This document shows positions 11,601 to 22,639 of a DNA stretch of 64,000 nucleotides, one piece after another. The notes beneath the pieces were generated by a model that was not told the origin of the DNA, did not search any database, and was given only the letters and a program-made list of their open reading frames with translations. Position 1 is the stretch's first letter. The number at the start of each line of letters is the position of its first letter. Made by a program: the position numbers and the translations under genes. This DNA is from Clitopilus passeckerianus (lineage: Eukaryota > Basidiomycota > Agaricomycetes > Agaricales > Entolomataceae), in assembly GCA_944990035.1 (NCBI GenBank), contig CALYLX010000115.1, positions 542,973-606,972 on the forward strand. The letters run 5' to 3'.

Positions 11601-12870
11601 CTTACAGGCAAGTGTCGTTCACAGTAGCATGTGAGAGCTGCAGGTTCTGTTCCGTGGGCAGATTTCATCGCAGACAGCAACCTCTCTTTCCGAGCACAGG
11701 TTACGTGAAATGCAAGGAAGCAGGAGGTCTTCGCGCATTGAATACATGCTCCTTCCTTGACTCGGCAAATATTGCAATTCTGTGCTTCGATTCAGTCACG
11801 ATTTATCAGAGATTGTGATCAACACGAACCAGTTTCCACCGCTGTTTTGAGATCCTCTCGACACCAGTGATGGGTTCCATAAATACTTCGTTGGCGACTC
11901 TTGTCTCTGGCACCCATATAGCACAGAGAAGGTGGACCCAGTCACCGTTCGTAGTTTGCTTGAATGCGCCACCCTCGTTTGGGCACAATAGACAAGACTA
12001 TGCCAGGGTGTCAACTAGTGTTAAAAAGTGCAGCACGATAACCTCATACCACAGGGCTGTCTGGTGCGACTGTGCATTTTCTGCAAAGCCACTGGCCTTC
12101 AGGGATGTAAGGAATACCGTAGCAATCTAGCTCCGAAGTGTCAGACGAGAACATGAGGAGTAAACGGCTTGTTACCTTGATGGACCGCAAGATTGCACTC
12201 ATCGCAAAAAACGATAGCATTGCTATTCTCGCCTTCGGAGTCGTCGCAAATAGCGCAGGTAGAATCCTCGGATGGCAGGGCAAAGTCAGGCTTCGGTATG
12301 TTTTTGGTCTGAAAGCAATGTCAGGGGTGTTCCGCAACCGAGGCTGATAAAAACTCACTAAGTTAAACCACTCTTTCTCAAGTCTGTCCATGATAATTTC
12401 GAAAACCTCAAAGGTAATCTGATCATAGCCGGAGGTCGAGGTTCGGTCTTTGTTGACTAGATCCAACCATTCCTTGTCTACAAGGAGCGTTCAGCTTATA
12501 GCACCCCAGACGTTTGAGTATGCTTACCTTGCTCGTCCATGTCATATTCTACCTGTACAGCAAGTTCGCTTTCCAGTGGCTCTGCAACACCATTAAATAA
12601 CGAGCTTCCAGGTTAAAGCCTTATCTGGCCCACCAATATGTTGCATGTATGATTCTGGTCGAACAAACTCAGAGTCGTCGGCAACTGTGAAGGTGTCCAT
12701 TTAGTAGAGCCCGGATTGAAGTACGAAAGCTACCCACACCCATAACCGTACAAAACCTTCGACATCTTTGTATCCCTCGCATGCGCCATAACATCTTCTA
12801 CTTTCTCAAAAGATACCACTGGCAGATTGGATGCCGCAGGTAGCGCTAGAGTGCCGCCATGGCGGACCAT
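8636..12870 (-). CDS. NTO1: BRPF/NTO1-type chromatin reader (EPL1-like, PHD, extended PHD, bromodomain, PWWP)
   Basis: Read from ATG 12868-12870 (MVRHGG...) to TAA 8636-8638 with many small introns. Domain order: an N-terminal EPL1-like part ([24 protein letters not shown], about 12870-12360); a PHD finger with [19 protein letters not shown] and WLCRKC (about 12300-12060); an extended PHD with [10 protein letters not shown] and WVHLLCAIW (about 12040-11650); a helical basic region; a bromodomain ([11 protein letters not shown], about 10970-10600); a long Pro/Ser/Lys-rich linker (9274-10560); and a PWWP domain (VWAKS and YPWWPA, about 9290-8990). The last residues are acidic. Animal BRPF1-3 have this layout and act as scaffolds of MYST histone acetyltransferase complexes; yeast Nto1 does so in NuA3 for H3K14 acetylation. 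A nuclear role as the H3 acetyltransferase scaffold is inferred from this. No frameshift was found. Confidence 0.85.
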
Positions 12871-13175
12871 GGCTTATCAAGGAACCTCAGTAAACGAGCC
12901 CGTACGTGTAGCTGAAAATCGAGAGCCTTCTCGCGCAGGTGCCAACTAATACAAAGCCAAATGACGCCGCACAAGGACTGTAGCTGTTGTGGTAGCTGAC
13001 TGCCGAAACGACGATGAGCTCGAGGTTTAATGAAGCGTGGGAACGTTCTCTCATCGCTATCAACAGTGACGACCATGCGTTTGTCAGCGGTCAGGCTTCT
13101 GCTGCTCTGAGCCTGGTATCAATTTGAACCATGTCTATTGCAATTCCGTAAAGTTCTAGCGCCTTGCATCAACAG
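12871..13175. other. 5' flank of the NTO1-like gene next to the foldback element
   Basis: No gene is seen; a minus-strand open frame (12846-13076) overlaps the real start in another frame and looks like chance. The stretch should carry the promoter of the chromatin gene, which means the foldback element sits within about 300 bases of that start codon. Confidence 0.4.
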
Positions 13176-13850
13176 TATATAAAATCGTACCGCAGCTATA
13201 CGAAGTCACTCCGTCCTCTTCCACCACCCTTTTGCCCCTTTCGTTGAAACGCACCACCTCTTGACCCCACTTCGACAGGTAGTACCTCCACCTAACGGTT
13301 TTCCACAGCTGTTCACGTGCCCTACCCAATCTCGGTATCCATACTTCCTTCTTCAGCAATGCAAGAAAATTCACGATGATTCTATCCACATCGTAATGTC
13401 ATTGGGTAACGTTGAGACAAAATGCAGGTTGGACAACGACGCAGAGGGTCTGAGGTCTGGGATTAAGAACTCTACGTTGCGTCAACCGAGCCCCGAAACG
13501 TCGTTCCAACCCACTGCCCTCTTAGGATGCCCTCCAGACACCTTGAGCCCAGTGCAACAGCTCATTGCGTGGAAATTTCAGGCTGTTTCACAGTGGACCT
13601 TTCATGCCACCCACCACATAATGGGTCGACCTTCTCACATTGAATATGAGAGGGAGGGGAGAAGAAGGTCCACTTGGCAAGTCTAAATGTCTTTCACTCT
13701 TTGAATCACATTCCACCTATTCCTGCTGGAAGACAAAAATCTTTCTAGCAGGATATCAGAGCGCCCGACCCACGCATGAATATGAATTTTTGCGAAATGG
13801 TCCATTGGCCTTCTTGACCACGAGAATCCATGAGTTAACTTCAAGGAACG

Positions 13851-13917
13851 ATTAGTCCCAATGGCATTGCCGCCTACCAGTCGATGATACAGAGCCTTCT
13901 TGGGTCCTGGGACTAAT
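13851..13917. repeat. Mini inverted repeat inside the left arm (ATTAGTCCCA ends)
   Basis: ATTAGTCCCA at 13851-13860 is repeated in reverse complement as TGGGACTAAT at 13908-13917, giving a 67-base unit with 10-base inverted ends. A diverged copy lies in the opposite arm at 14478-14544. Confidence 0.65.
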
Positions 13918-14477
13918 TAAGGGTCCAGAAAGAGAACAACCAGATTGGACTGACTATGTAATAATCAATGAAAACCTGAGACGTTACACGTTAAATGTTA
14001 GACGGGGATTCTATGGGGCATTCATTGCCATATATCGTGTACAGGATGACGTCTTTTGAGTAATCCACGGTTGCTTAACGTACCGATGAGCTGTGAATAC
14101 CATGAAAAGACATTCCGACTTCATTGACACGTCCGGAGCGAGAGAGCGGCAGCGCCACAAGTTCTTGTATACTATACAATCATGTGGATTATCTGAATAC
14201 AAGAACTTGCAGCGCTGGCGCTCCCTCACTTATATACTCCAGACCTCAGGCAGTCAAAGAACTCGGAATGTCTATTCATTGTATTTCAGGCTCATCCATA
14301 CGTTAAGCAATCGTGGATAATTGAATAATTCGTCCCGTACATGACATGATGTAGATGGCAATTCAAATAGTCATGCCCCATGGAATGCGAGTGTAACGTT
14401 TGATGCGTAACATCTCCTGTTTCCGTTTACTATTAGATAGTCAGACCAACCAGATCGTTCTCTCCTCTGGACTGTTC

Positions 14478-14544
14478 ATTAGTCCTGGGGCCCGAGAAGG
14501 CTCTGTATCATCGACTGGGAGGCGGTAACGCCGTTGGGACTAAT
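14478..14544. repeat. Mini inverted repeat inside the right arm, partner of 13851-13917
   Basis: ATTAGTCC at 14478 and TGGGACTAAT at 14535-14544 bound a 67-base unit that is the reverse complement of the left-arm copy with substitutions. Confidence 0.6.
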
Positions 14545-15306
14545 AGTCACTTGAGGTCAACTCATGGAGTGTCGTGGTCAAGAAGACCGATGGGCCATTT
14601 TGCAGATATTCATATTCACGCGTGGCTCGCACTTATATACCTATGGCTCGGATGTATTTAAAGACTCTGACTTCCCTGCCAGAAAGGTTTCTGTCTTCGA
14701 GTAGGAATAGATGGAATGTGATTCAAAAGCGAATGTCATCCAGACTTGCAAAGGCGACCTTCTTCTCCCCTCCCTCTCATATTCAAATGCGAGAAGGTGG
14801 ACCCATTGAATGGTGGGTGGCATGAAGGGGCCGTTGTGAACAGCCCGAAATTTCCACCCAATGAGCTTTTGCACCGGCTCAAGGTGTCTGAAGGGTACCC
14901 TGAGAAGGTAGTGGGTTGGAACGACATTTCGTCGCTCCATTGACACGACATAGAGACTCGGAGTTCTTAATTACAGATCTCAGGCCCCTAGCGTCCAAGT
15001 ACAGTTTATCTCAACGTTACCCAAGAACATCACAACGTGCATAGAATCATCGAATTTCCTTGCATTGCTATAGAAGGAAGTATGGATACCTAGATTGGGT
15101 ATGGTACGTGAACAACTATGGGAAACGGTGAGGTGGAGGTATTACCTGTCGAAGTGGGGTCAAGAGGTGGTGCGTTTCGACGAAAGGGGAAAAAGGGTGA
15201 TGGAAGAGGACGGAGTGGGACTTCGTATACTTAGCCGCGGTACGATTTTATATATTGGTTTGATTTGATTTGATGAGGGGGTTCATAATCAAAATTCTCA
15301 GAAATA

Positions 15307-18300
15307 TCAAATGGATGCCTTCAAAGCCAAACCGTCGAAGCTAATCTTCATCTCATGCCTCAACTGACCACAAATCTTCGCAGGAGCGTCCTTCCGAGTG
15401 TAGACCCTGAGGCCTAAGGTGACCCGGTTCTTGCCGTTCTCGTCGTCAGGTTTCTTGGCTGGGTCAGGTGGAGGAACACCACCTGGTAGCACCATGACCT
15501 GTGGCCCTAGTGGACCGCCTGCGATCGGGTTAACCAAGACCTGTGGTCCGGGTGGGTCACTAGTAAGTGTTGTGCTGCTCGCCGGTGAGGCAGAATCACT
15601 GCCACTATCAGAATCATCCGACGATGAATCGCTGGAGTCGCTAGATTCATGACGCCGTTTCTTGCTAGATTTCTTCCCCTTCTTCTCCTTCTTGCTCGCC
15701 TTCTTACTCTTCTTGTCTTTCTTCTTTTCTTCTTTCCCCTCCGCCTCACCCTGCTGCTTGCCCTCCTTTTCGCCCTTCTTCTCCGCTTCCTCTGTTTCAT
15801 CTTTCCTTTCCCCCTTTTGCGCCTCATCGTCATTTTGATCTTCATTCCCTCCCTTCTCCTCCTCCTCCACATCTTTTATTTCTTTGTCGGCCTTCTTCTC
15901 CTCTTCTTTGACATCCTCTGTCTTCACCGCAGTTTCATCTTTCTGAGCGTCACCCTCTTTCTTCTCCCCTGCCTCCTTCTCAACCTCCTTGGAATCTTTG
16001 CCCTCTACCACTCCCTTAGCATCATCAGTCTTATCAGTGGCCCCTTGAGCATCATCTTCCTTCTTTCTCTCTTTGCCGCTCCCCTTCTCGCCTTCCACTT
16101 TCTTCAGTCCTTCCATCTCCTTCTGGAGGGCTGCTGCTGCCGCCTTGGCCTTCTCCTCCAGCTCGCTGATGTCTTGTCCGGCCAGAACTGACAACGGAAT
16201 TGGGATGTATTGCGCATCCTTCCTATTCAAGATAATGCTGGTAAATATACAAACGAGCTTGAGTCTTCCCAAGACTTACTCCTTGTCTGCGTCTAAGAAG
16301 CCACGAATCAGCGAATGAAGAACGAAGTTTGTATCATATATACTCACTCATTGCGATCGCATGGCTCATCGCCCGTTCAGTAAGAACGCGAGCATTATAC
16401 CGTGGTTGGTTCAAAAGATCGTCTTCGGGCTTGGTCATATTGAAAGGGCCATCCTGTAAAAGCTTTAGTACAAGAAGACCAAGACAAAGTCATAGACCTA
16501 CCAATGGACCGGGTATGGGAACAGGTACAGGTGCAGGCGCATCCGACTTGACGATTGTTCTATCAATGCGGACATGCACAACATATGTGCCGACGTCGAG
16601 CTCCACTTCCGTGTTTACGCTTCGTGCTCCATACCGGGAGGGTGCGGAGTAGCTGACGGGCTCTATGTCTCCTTTCCTGTAAACGATGAAGTCGAACGTC
16701 CATTGAATCTTATCGTCAAGAGTCTTGTAATAGCGGTTGTCGAGTTGAGAAAGGACGATGATGGAGGATGTCGAGGCTGGGACCTCGATGGTAACTGCGA
16801 ATCAGGTCAGTTGTGACCTCAAAGAGAAACCGGAGGCCCACTCACAAGAAACATCGCCGAAACTCCAAGGAGCTGGGAACGGACGAACAGTGACATCGAG
16901 CCACTGGGAAGACATGACCCAAGAATCATCAAAGAGACGAATTCTTTCAATATCCTGCCAGTTCTCAAGGAAATCATTGTCTGAGGGAGGTCAATCAGGA
17001 GGTTTTTCCAATGAATGATAAAGTGATACACACACTCCATCACAAATTGCCCATCGTCTCCAAAACTATGTCCAAGCACCTCCAACCCGGGAAGCCACTC
17101 CTTCGTCCACTCCTTAGATCCGTCCGACCATCTCCCAGTCCACTCAGACTTCCCCCATGGATTGCGTATGATCACAAAACGCTTATCTTTGTATTCCACC
17201 GCACGTAAGACTGAGTAGGCATGCCCACCAATCAGGCCATTAACCCGAATGTCCCAATCACCACTTCGAGCACTGTCCAGCTCGTCGAAGCTGCAGCCGA
17301 ACAGACGGTCACGGTTTGTTTGGAGAAGTTCTTCTTGCCAGAAGCGATCCTGGTCGAAGATGTCCTTGGTTAAGATATAGGTGCTGACTCCTCTGGAGAA
17401 GGGGTCGGCCAGTGATCTTTAAATTGAGCATTGGCTGAGCAACGTACCCAGTAAGGTCCTCGATACCTTCCCCGTGCCACCCTCCGCTCAAAGCTGCGAA
17501 GTTTCCGTGCACTTTAGCATAGGCTTTCTCGACGAGAGGCACCCAGGTTTCTCCGTGAGTTCCAGATCGGGCGAATAGTAGACTCTTGCCGGATTTCCTA
17601 GCGGATTTGTTGTAGGAGTCTTTATCGTGATGATATAGAGCCTTTTCCGAGGAGGAAAGTTCTTCAAACTTGGGAATTGATGTGAATAGAAGACTAGACA
17701 ACCAATCGGTCAATAAATCGCAGAAATCTGAGTACTCGTGTTTATACTCACTCATCAATGATGACATGAACCCATGCCGAGTCCCTGAAGAATATGAAGC
17801 CATATACACCAACTTGTTCGTCACGCTGAGCGAGTTTAAGTTAGACACTGGAGACCGATAATGATTACGAACTTACAGATACACAAAACTTCTCGACGAG
17901 TCCCTCCGCCGAAGTCAGAGTGGCCAGTGCAGACAAGAACCAGCAGTCGCCTAGTTTGCCTTGTTGGATATCGTTGGAATCAACACCGTCGATATAGAAT
18001 GCTGGTTTATCGAACAGCTGCGTAACCCGTAGAACATCGATAGGGTCAAAGTACTCAGGGGATCCTGGTTTGCCGCTCCCATATAAACATCGCTCCCTAT
18101 CCATTTCAAGGTCGAATTCGATATCTCTTTACAATAATCAGTATTTATGGCGGTGGGATACATGAGCTTGTTCACCTAAATTTCCGATTCCTGAGGCGAC
18201 AATTCTTCGCGATGGTTTGCACTCGTGCTTTGCATTCCGCAACGGCTTTATCGAATTCTTCAGTTACGAGGAGACCTGTATGCCTCGATTCTTGTGTAAA

Positions 18301-18387
18301 ATGGGCCTTCTTGGTGGACTCCTCGTCTTGATAACCATGTTTCTGTTTTCGCCTCGCTGCCCGGCTTTTGGGATTGTGGTGAGTCAT
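15307..18387 (-). CDS. Calpain-type cysteine protease (peptidase C2) with Lys/Glu-rich tail
   Basis: Read from ATG 18385-18387 to the stop at 15307. The N-terminal region is basic (RAARRKQKHG). The catalytic core has the Cys in QQGKLGDCWFLSA (about 17940), the block RDEQVGVYGF, the His in GGHAYSV (about 17230) and the Asn in IIRNPWGKSEW (about 17165), so the triad is complete. A beta-sandwich-like domain follows (about 16200-16950). The tail, about 15300-16190, begins with a helix rich in Ala/Glu/Lys and continues as long Lys/Glu/Asp runs, a Ser/Asp acidic patch and a Pro/Gly-rich stretch. Fungal calpains are cytosolic, often Ca2+-linked proteases with limited cleavage roles; the substrate is unknown. 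The low-complexity tail is unusual in length and gives a strong purine/pyrimidine strand bias. No lesion was seen. Confidence 0.85.
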
Positions 18388-19730
18388 GTACGCCTCAATG
18401 ACTAGAGCTGTGATCTAGGGAGGCAGATGGGAAGTGTAGGGCGCTTTCCAGAGTTATCAGTGTTTATATTTGATCTGCTGGGCCTGGAATGAATGTCGAT
18501 AGAGGATTCATCTTAAGGAGATCCATTCTTTCCGAAGAGGTGCGGAAGGCCCTGCAAGTAGGTCCAGAGAACAAAATGTGATCACAAGATCACGATTCTC
18601 GGGGGTGGATGCGACCGTATAGGTGTTTTTCGTTTGGCCGAAGGGCTTACGCAGGCTGATTGGTACCTAGAAGATGGCACAGTTGCCTCGAGGCCAACTT
18701 GCGTCAGGATGATTCATATACGCCGAGACCATGCGTCACCTCATTTGCCTAGTAATCACCGCTGGAACTGACGTTGAGCATCTGCAGGACAAGGAGTACC
18801 ACAGAGATGTCACAGCAAAGCTGTCAACTTCGGGTCAGGTGGAAAGCCTTATCGATTGGCGCCTAGTGAGCGCTCAATCTGGCGATTGTATCCTGATCTG
18901 TGCAAGTCGATTCATTAGAACGTCTCCTATTGCACTTCAACGTATCAATTTCAAAAGGTGAACAAGGTGTACGCTGTTGCTAGACATCGTTGTGTCAAGA
19001 GGCCAAAGGTCATGGCAACAACAAGCAACAAGCTTACAAAGTTTCGGCTCTGATGTGACCGTGAGAAATATTTATTCGGCGATCTTGAGGGCGGCTTTCG
19101 CCCATCACCAGTCACCTCTGCCCCCATCTCCACGAGGAGAGCTATGAGCTATCCTCAATTCTAGACGTTGTCTTCAGAGAATACGGAAGCTATGATCCAC
19201 CTATATAGCTACCTGGCGTCTGCTGCGATTACAGAGCAGCTGAAACCGATGACACTCTTTGCCAAGCAACAAGCGTTCTTCAGACTGTGTTGTCCCGAGC
19301 CCAGGCTTCGCCATTCGGACTCAAATTGAGCTTCAAACACTGCGGACACAGGCTTCCGAACGAAACAACCGGTCATTCATTGACGACTTGCTAACTTCTC
19401 CGCCGTGCTATTCGTCGGGCACAACCTCGGACTTTGGGAAATCCGATACCCGACAGCGATCATTGAATGAGCTGGTGAGGCGGCAAGCTCTGTGTCTTCA
19501 CTCAGTGTCCGGAATTTTGAGCTCAAACAGACGTTTCACACCCGTCACACCCATTTACCATGCCAATTCCGCGTACCTTTCCAAACTCCTGAGACATCCT
19601 TCGACGTGCCCCACAGGCCACGGAATGATGGGACGGATGAATAGGGGGCCTTTGGCCCGTCTTTAAAAACCTCCTGCGTTCGTCCAGAATCGTCAGCTCC
19701 TTAGCCTCAACCTCTTTTAGAAGTAATCAA
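18388..19730. other. Divergent intergenic region between calpain and GMC oxidoreductase genes
   Basis: About 1.3 kb containing the 5' flanks of two divergent genes. Only short, motif-free open frames are present (the longest, 19259-19666, is 135 codons and lacks any family pattern). A TATA-like box near the right end is listed separately. Confidence 0.45.
19662..19669 (+). promoter_or_regulatory. TATA-like box upstream of the first GMC oxidoreductase gene
   Basis: TTTAAAAA lies about 65 bases before ATG 19731, a usual spacing for a strongly expressed secreted enzyme gene in fungi. It is preceded by a GC-rich partial palindrome (GGGCCTTTGGCCC). Confidence 0.5.
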
Positions 19731-22050
19731 ATGGCACGAGCAACCTCCCTGGTATTCGCTTCTCTGCTTGCTCTCGTAGCAACCGCTCAGAAGATCTCCA
19801 ACTCTCGACCTTACGGTAAGCGGTCGTTTTCCTTTTAATTATATCCTCAGTCTAATAATATTTCTCCAATGCAGGTGTCATTACCGATGTTAATGCTTTT
19901 TCAAAGCAATCCTATGACTACCTGATTGTCGGAGGTGGCTCGGCTGGGCTTGTCCTTGCTAACCGACTTTCTGCCAACCCCTACTACACTGTCGGTGTTA
20001 TTGAAGCGGGCTACTGGTACCCAGATGAGCCCCTCATCAACGTCCCTGGTCTCTTCGGCCGCGCTCGCAACAACGCAACCTTCGACTGGCTCATCAAGAC
20101 CACACCCCAGCCCGGCATTTTCAACCGCTCTCTTGAGCAGCCTCGGTATGCTAAATCCACTTCCATAAACACTTCTCCAGCTGACATTTCCTTCTCTTTA
20201 GTGGCAAGTTCTTGGGTGGTAGCTCCGGCTTGACCTACCACAACTACGCTCGTGCCTCCCGACAGGAGTACGACTCCTGGGCTGAGCTCGGTAACCCCGG
20301 ATGGGACTGGGAGAATCTTCAGCCCTACTTCACCAAGACCGACGATGTCACTCCTGGAGAAGTTGGATGGCTCGTTGACAACGAAGAGCAGCCAGGTCTC
20401 GCCAACATGCGCGATGGTGCAGTCGGTGGTCCCATCAAGGTCGGCTTCGGTGGAAACGACACCGCTGCGACCCAATACGTCGCTGAGTTCCACAAGGCAA
20501 TGGTGAACCGAGGTGGCTTTGTCAACCCTGATCCCGAAGGTGGTAACTCGACTGGCTCTACCCTCAACGCTCGCTCTATTGATCCCAGGACTAGCACCCG
20601 AAGCTACTCCACCAACAGCTACCTCGTCCCCGTCCTGTACGTTGCCTCTTCACCACGCACCTTGGAGACTGCCCTAATATATCACTTATAGCGATCGCAA
20701 GAACCTGCTCGTCCTTACTGGTGCTCATGCCACTAAGATTCTCTTCGACGAAACCACCATCAATGCCCAGCTTGGCAAGAACCAATCACTCATCGCCAAC
20801 GGTATTCAGTATGCACCTGAAGGCAGCACCCAGCGCTGGACTGCAAAGGCCGATCGTGAAGTCATCCTCTCTGCTGGATCACTCAAAAGCCCCCAGCTTT
20901 TGGAACTCAGCGGTATCGGCAACAAGACCCTCCTCGAGAGCTTGAATATCCCCGTCATCTTGGACTTCCCTGAAGTCGGTGAGAACCTCCAGGATCACTT
21001 GGAGTGGAACTCGGACTACCTGCTGAAGGAAGATGCTCCTTTCCCGACTTGGGGTGAGTTTTTAAGCTTACCTGTGCAGTCAATCCTGGCTAACAACCAT
21101 GAACAGACGTTTTCCGTAATGACCCTGCCAAGGATCAGGAGCAATGGGAAATCTTCCAGAAGAACGGTACTGGTCGCTACAATGCCAGCCCCAACACCCT
21201 CAGCTTCTACGCTCTCCAGACCTTCCCTGAAGCTTTCAACGTCACCGCTCTGGTTGCCGAACTTGACGAGGAAGTCAAGGCTGCATGGGACACTTTCACT
21301 CCCATCCGCAAGAAGCAGTTCGAGATCCAACGCCAGCACCTCGTTGAGGGCAAGACCACCCAGCTCGAGATCTCCATCGTTCCTCAAGGTGGCATCGCTG
21401 CTTCCCCATACCCACCTCTCCCCGGTCGCAGCTACATCAACATCGTCACCTTCCTTCTCAGGCCCTATTCCACCGGCAATGCTCATATCAACACCACTGA
21501 CCCCTTCGCACACCCTCTTGTGGACCCCAGGTACAACGAGTTCTCCTTCGACTGGAAGGTCGGTGCACAATGGACTGCCTTCATGCGCAAGATCATGATG
21601 GAGACCGAGCCCATGAAGAGCTACGTGGAGGCCCCCGCCCAACCCGATGCCAACACCACCACCCTCAAGCAATGGGACGAGTGAGTATCATAACCAAACA
21701 CCTCCTAACTCTGATGCTGACCACCTTCACTCCCCAGCTTCTGCCGCAACTACACTATCTCTGTCTGGCACCCTGTCGGCACCACCTCCATGGCCTCCCA
21801 GGAACTCGGCGGTGTCGTTAACCACAAGATGCAGCTCTACGGTGCTCAGAACTTGCGCATTGTCGACGCCGGCTCGATGCCCATCAACGTTGCCACCCAC
21901 ACCGTTGCGACTGTCTACGCCATGGCTGAGAAGATGGCCGACGACATCATCGCTGACCGTCGCATTCCCGAGTCGCCTCACGTTCCTGCCAGGACTCTTG
22001 AAGATTTGCAGAAGCAATACGGCGTATCTGCCTACCTGACTCTCAACTAA
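19731..22050 (+). CDS. Secreted GMC oxidoreductase (glucose/aryl-alcohol oxidase family), copy 1
   Basis: ATG 19731 opens a signal peptide (SLVFASLLALVATAQ). After intron 1 comes the FAD-binding motif YDYLIVGGGSAG, then GGSSGLTYHNYAR (GMC signature 1 region), LSAGSLKSPQLLELSGIG (signature 2) and the C-terminal catalytic pair: His in VWHPVGTTS and His in ATHTVATVYA. Several N-x-S/T sites suggest glycosylation. Introns were joined at about 19815-19874, 20145-20201, 20637-20691, 21053-21106 and 21680-21736; the frame is open throughout to TAA 22048-22050. Enzymes of this class oxidise sugars or alcohols outside the cell with release of H2O2 or transfer to quinones, feeding lignocellulose decay. 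The substrate cannot be read from sequence. A close paralogue lies in inverse orientation at 30086-32359. Confidence 0.92.
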
Positions 22051-22639
22051 AACGGACTATCTGGCCATTTCTCCTCTCTTCCCCCTCCTTCTCTGGTCAT
22101 AAACTGCATTAAATTATTTAGAACACACATTGCATCTTCATCTCATTGCATCTTCATCTCATCACGCATCTCCAACACCTGCATTTGTAAATTATCTTAC
22201 ATTCGGACATTCCTAGACTTAGACACCATATACAGCATTCTGTCAATTAGCAACTAGATCTAATAAATGATAATTGTGCTTCTCCCTCCCATACTACTTG
22301 CTGGCAGCGAGTAGCCCGCCACGCATCAAAGTATCACACCGCTTCTTGTAAGACGACTACGACTCAGCTCAATGCGTCCAAGCGCCACCTGTCCTTAATG
22401 TCACTCTGCATCATGCAGGTCAGTAGGCCCGGATTCATCCCACCCCAGTTAACCCACATGACCAGCAGATATATGATGATCTCAGTTTGCAAGAACGAAC
22501 GAAGCTTCCCCAGAACCTTCACCGAGCATACGACCTACCGGTTGAACTTCAATCAATCGTTGAGGACTCGCACAGCAGGAACTTCCAGGAACCGATTGTC
22601 TCGCCTTCCCTGACAGCAGTCAGGCTGCCAAAGCCAGAG
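22051..22639. other. 3' flank of GMC copy 1 and decayed region before the F-box pseudogene
   Basis: No gene is recognised. It contains a tandem 16-base repeat (listed separately) and short overlapping frames that could be remains of the promoter or first exon of the neighbouring broken F-box gene. Confidence 0.4.
22129..22160 (+). repeat. Two tandem copies of a 16-base unit
   Basis: ATTGCATCTTCATCTC occurs at 22129-22144 and again at 22145-22160 without change, about 80 bases past the stop codon of GMC copy 1, probably in its 3' untranslated region. No function can be assigned. Confidence 0.8.

Larger units (their letters stand above)
13176..15254. mobile_element. Foldback element: 2.1-kb imperfect palindrome with arms of about 1 kb
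   Basis: The left end (TATATAAAATCGTACCG from 13176) returns in reverse complement at the right end (to 15254). The match continues inward through both arms, for example the block GTTCACGT near 13313 and its partner near 15105, and the block around 13500-13680 against 14730-14950. The arms meet at a short loop around 14171-14196 (GTTCTTGTAT at 14161 pairs with ATACAAGAAC ending 14206). Mismatches and small gaps are scattered. Open frames inside are short and mirrored between arms, so none is credible as a gene, and no transposase is present. This fits a non-autonomous foldback transposon or an old inverted duplication. No clear target-site duplication was found outside the ends. Confidence 0.8.

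Noticed and set aside
13261..13686. Open frames of 70-140 codons within 13.2-15.0 kb
   Set aside because: They are repeated as mirror images in the two arms of the foldback element and have no family motif; they are by-products of the palindrome.
15649..16191. A 180-codon plus-strand frame made of Leu and Phe, like a string of membrane helices
   Set aside because: It is the antisense of the Lys/Glu-rich tail of the calpain; AAG/GAG runs read as CTT/CTC on the other strand.
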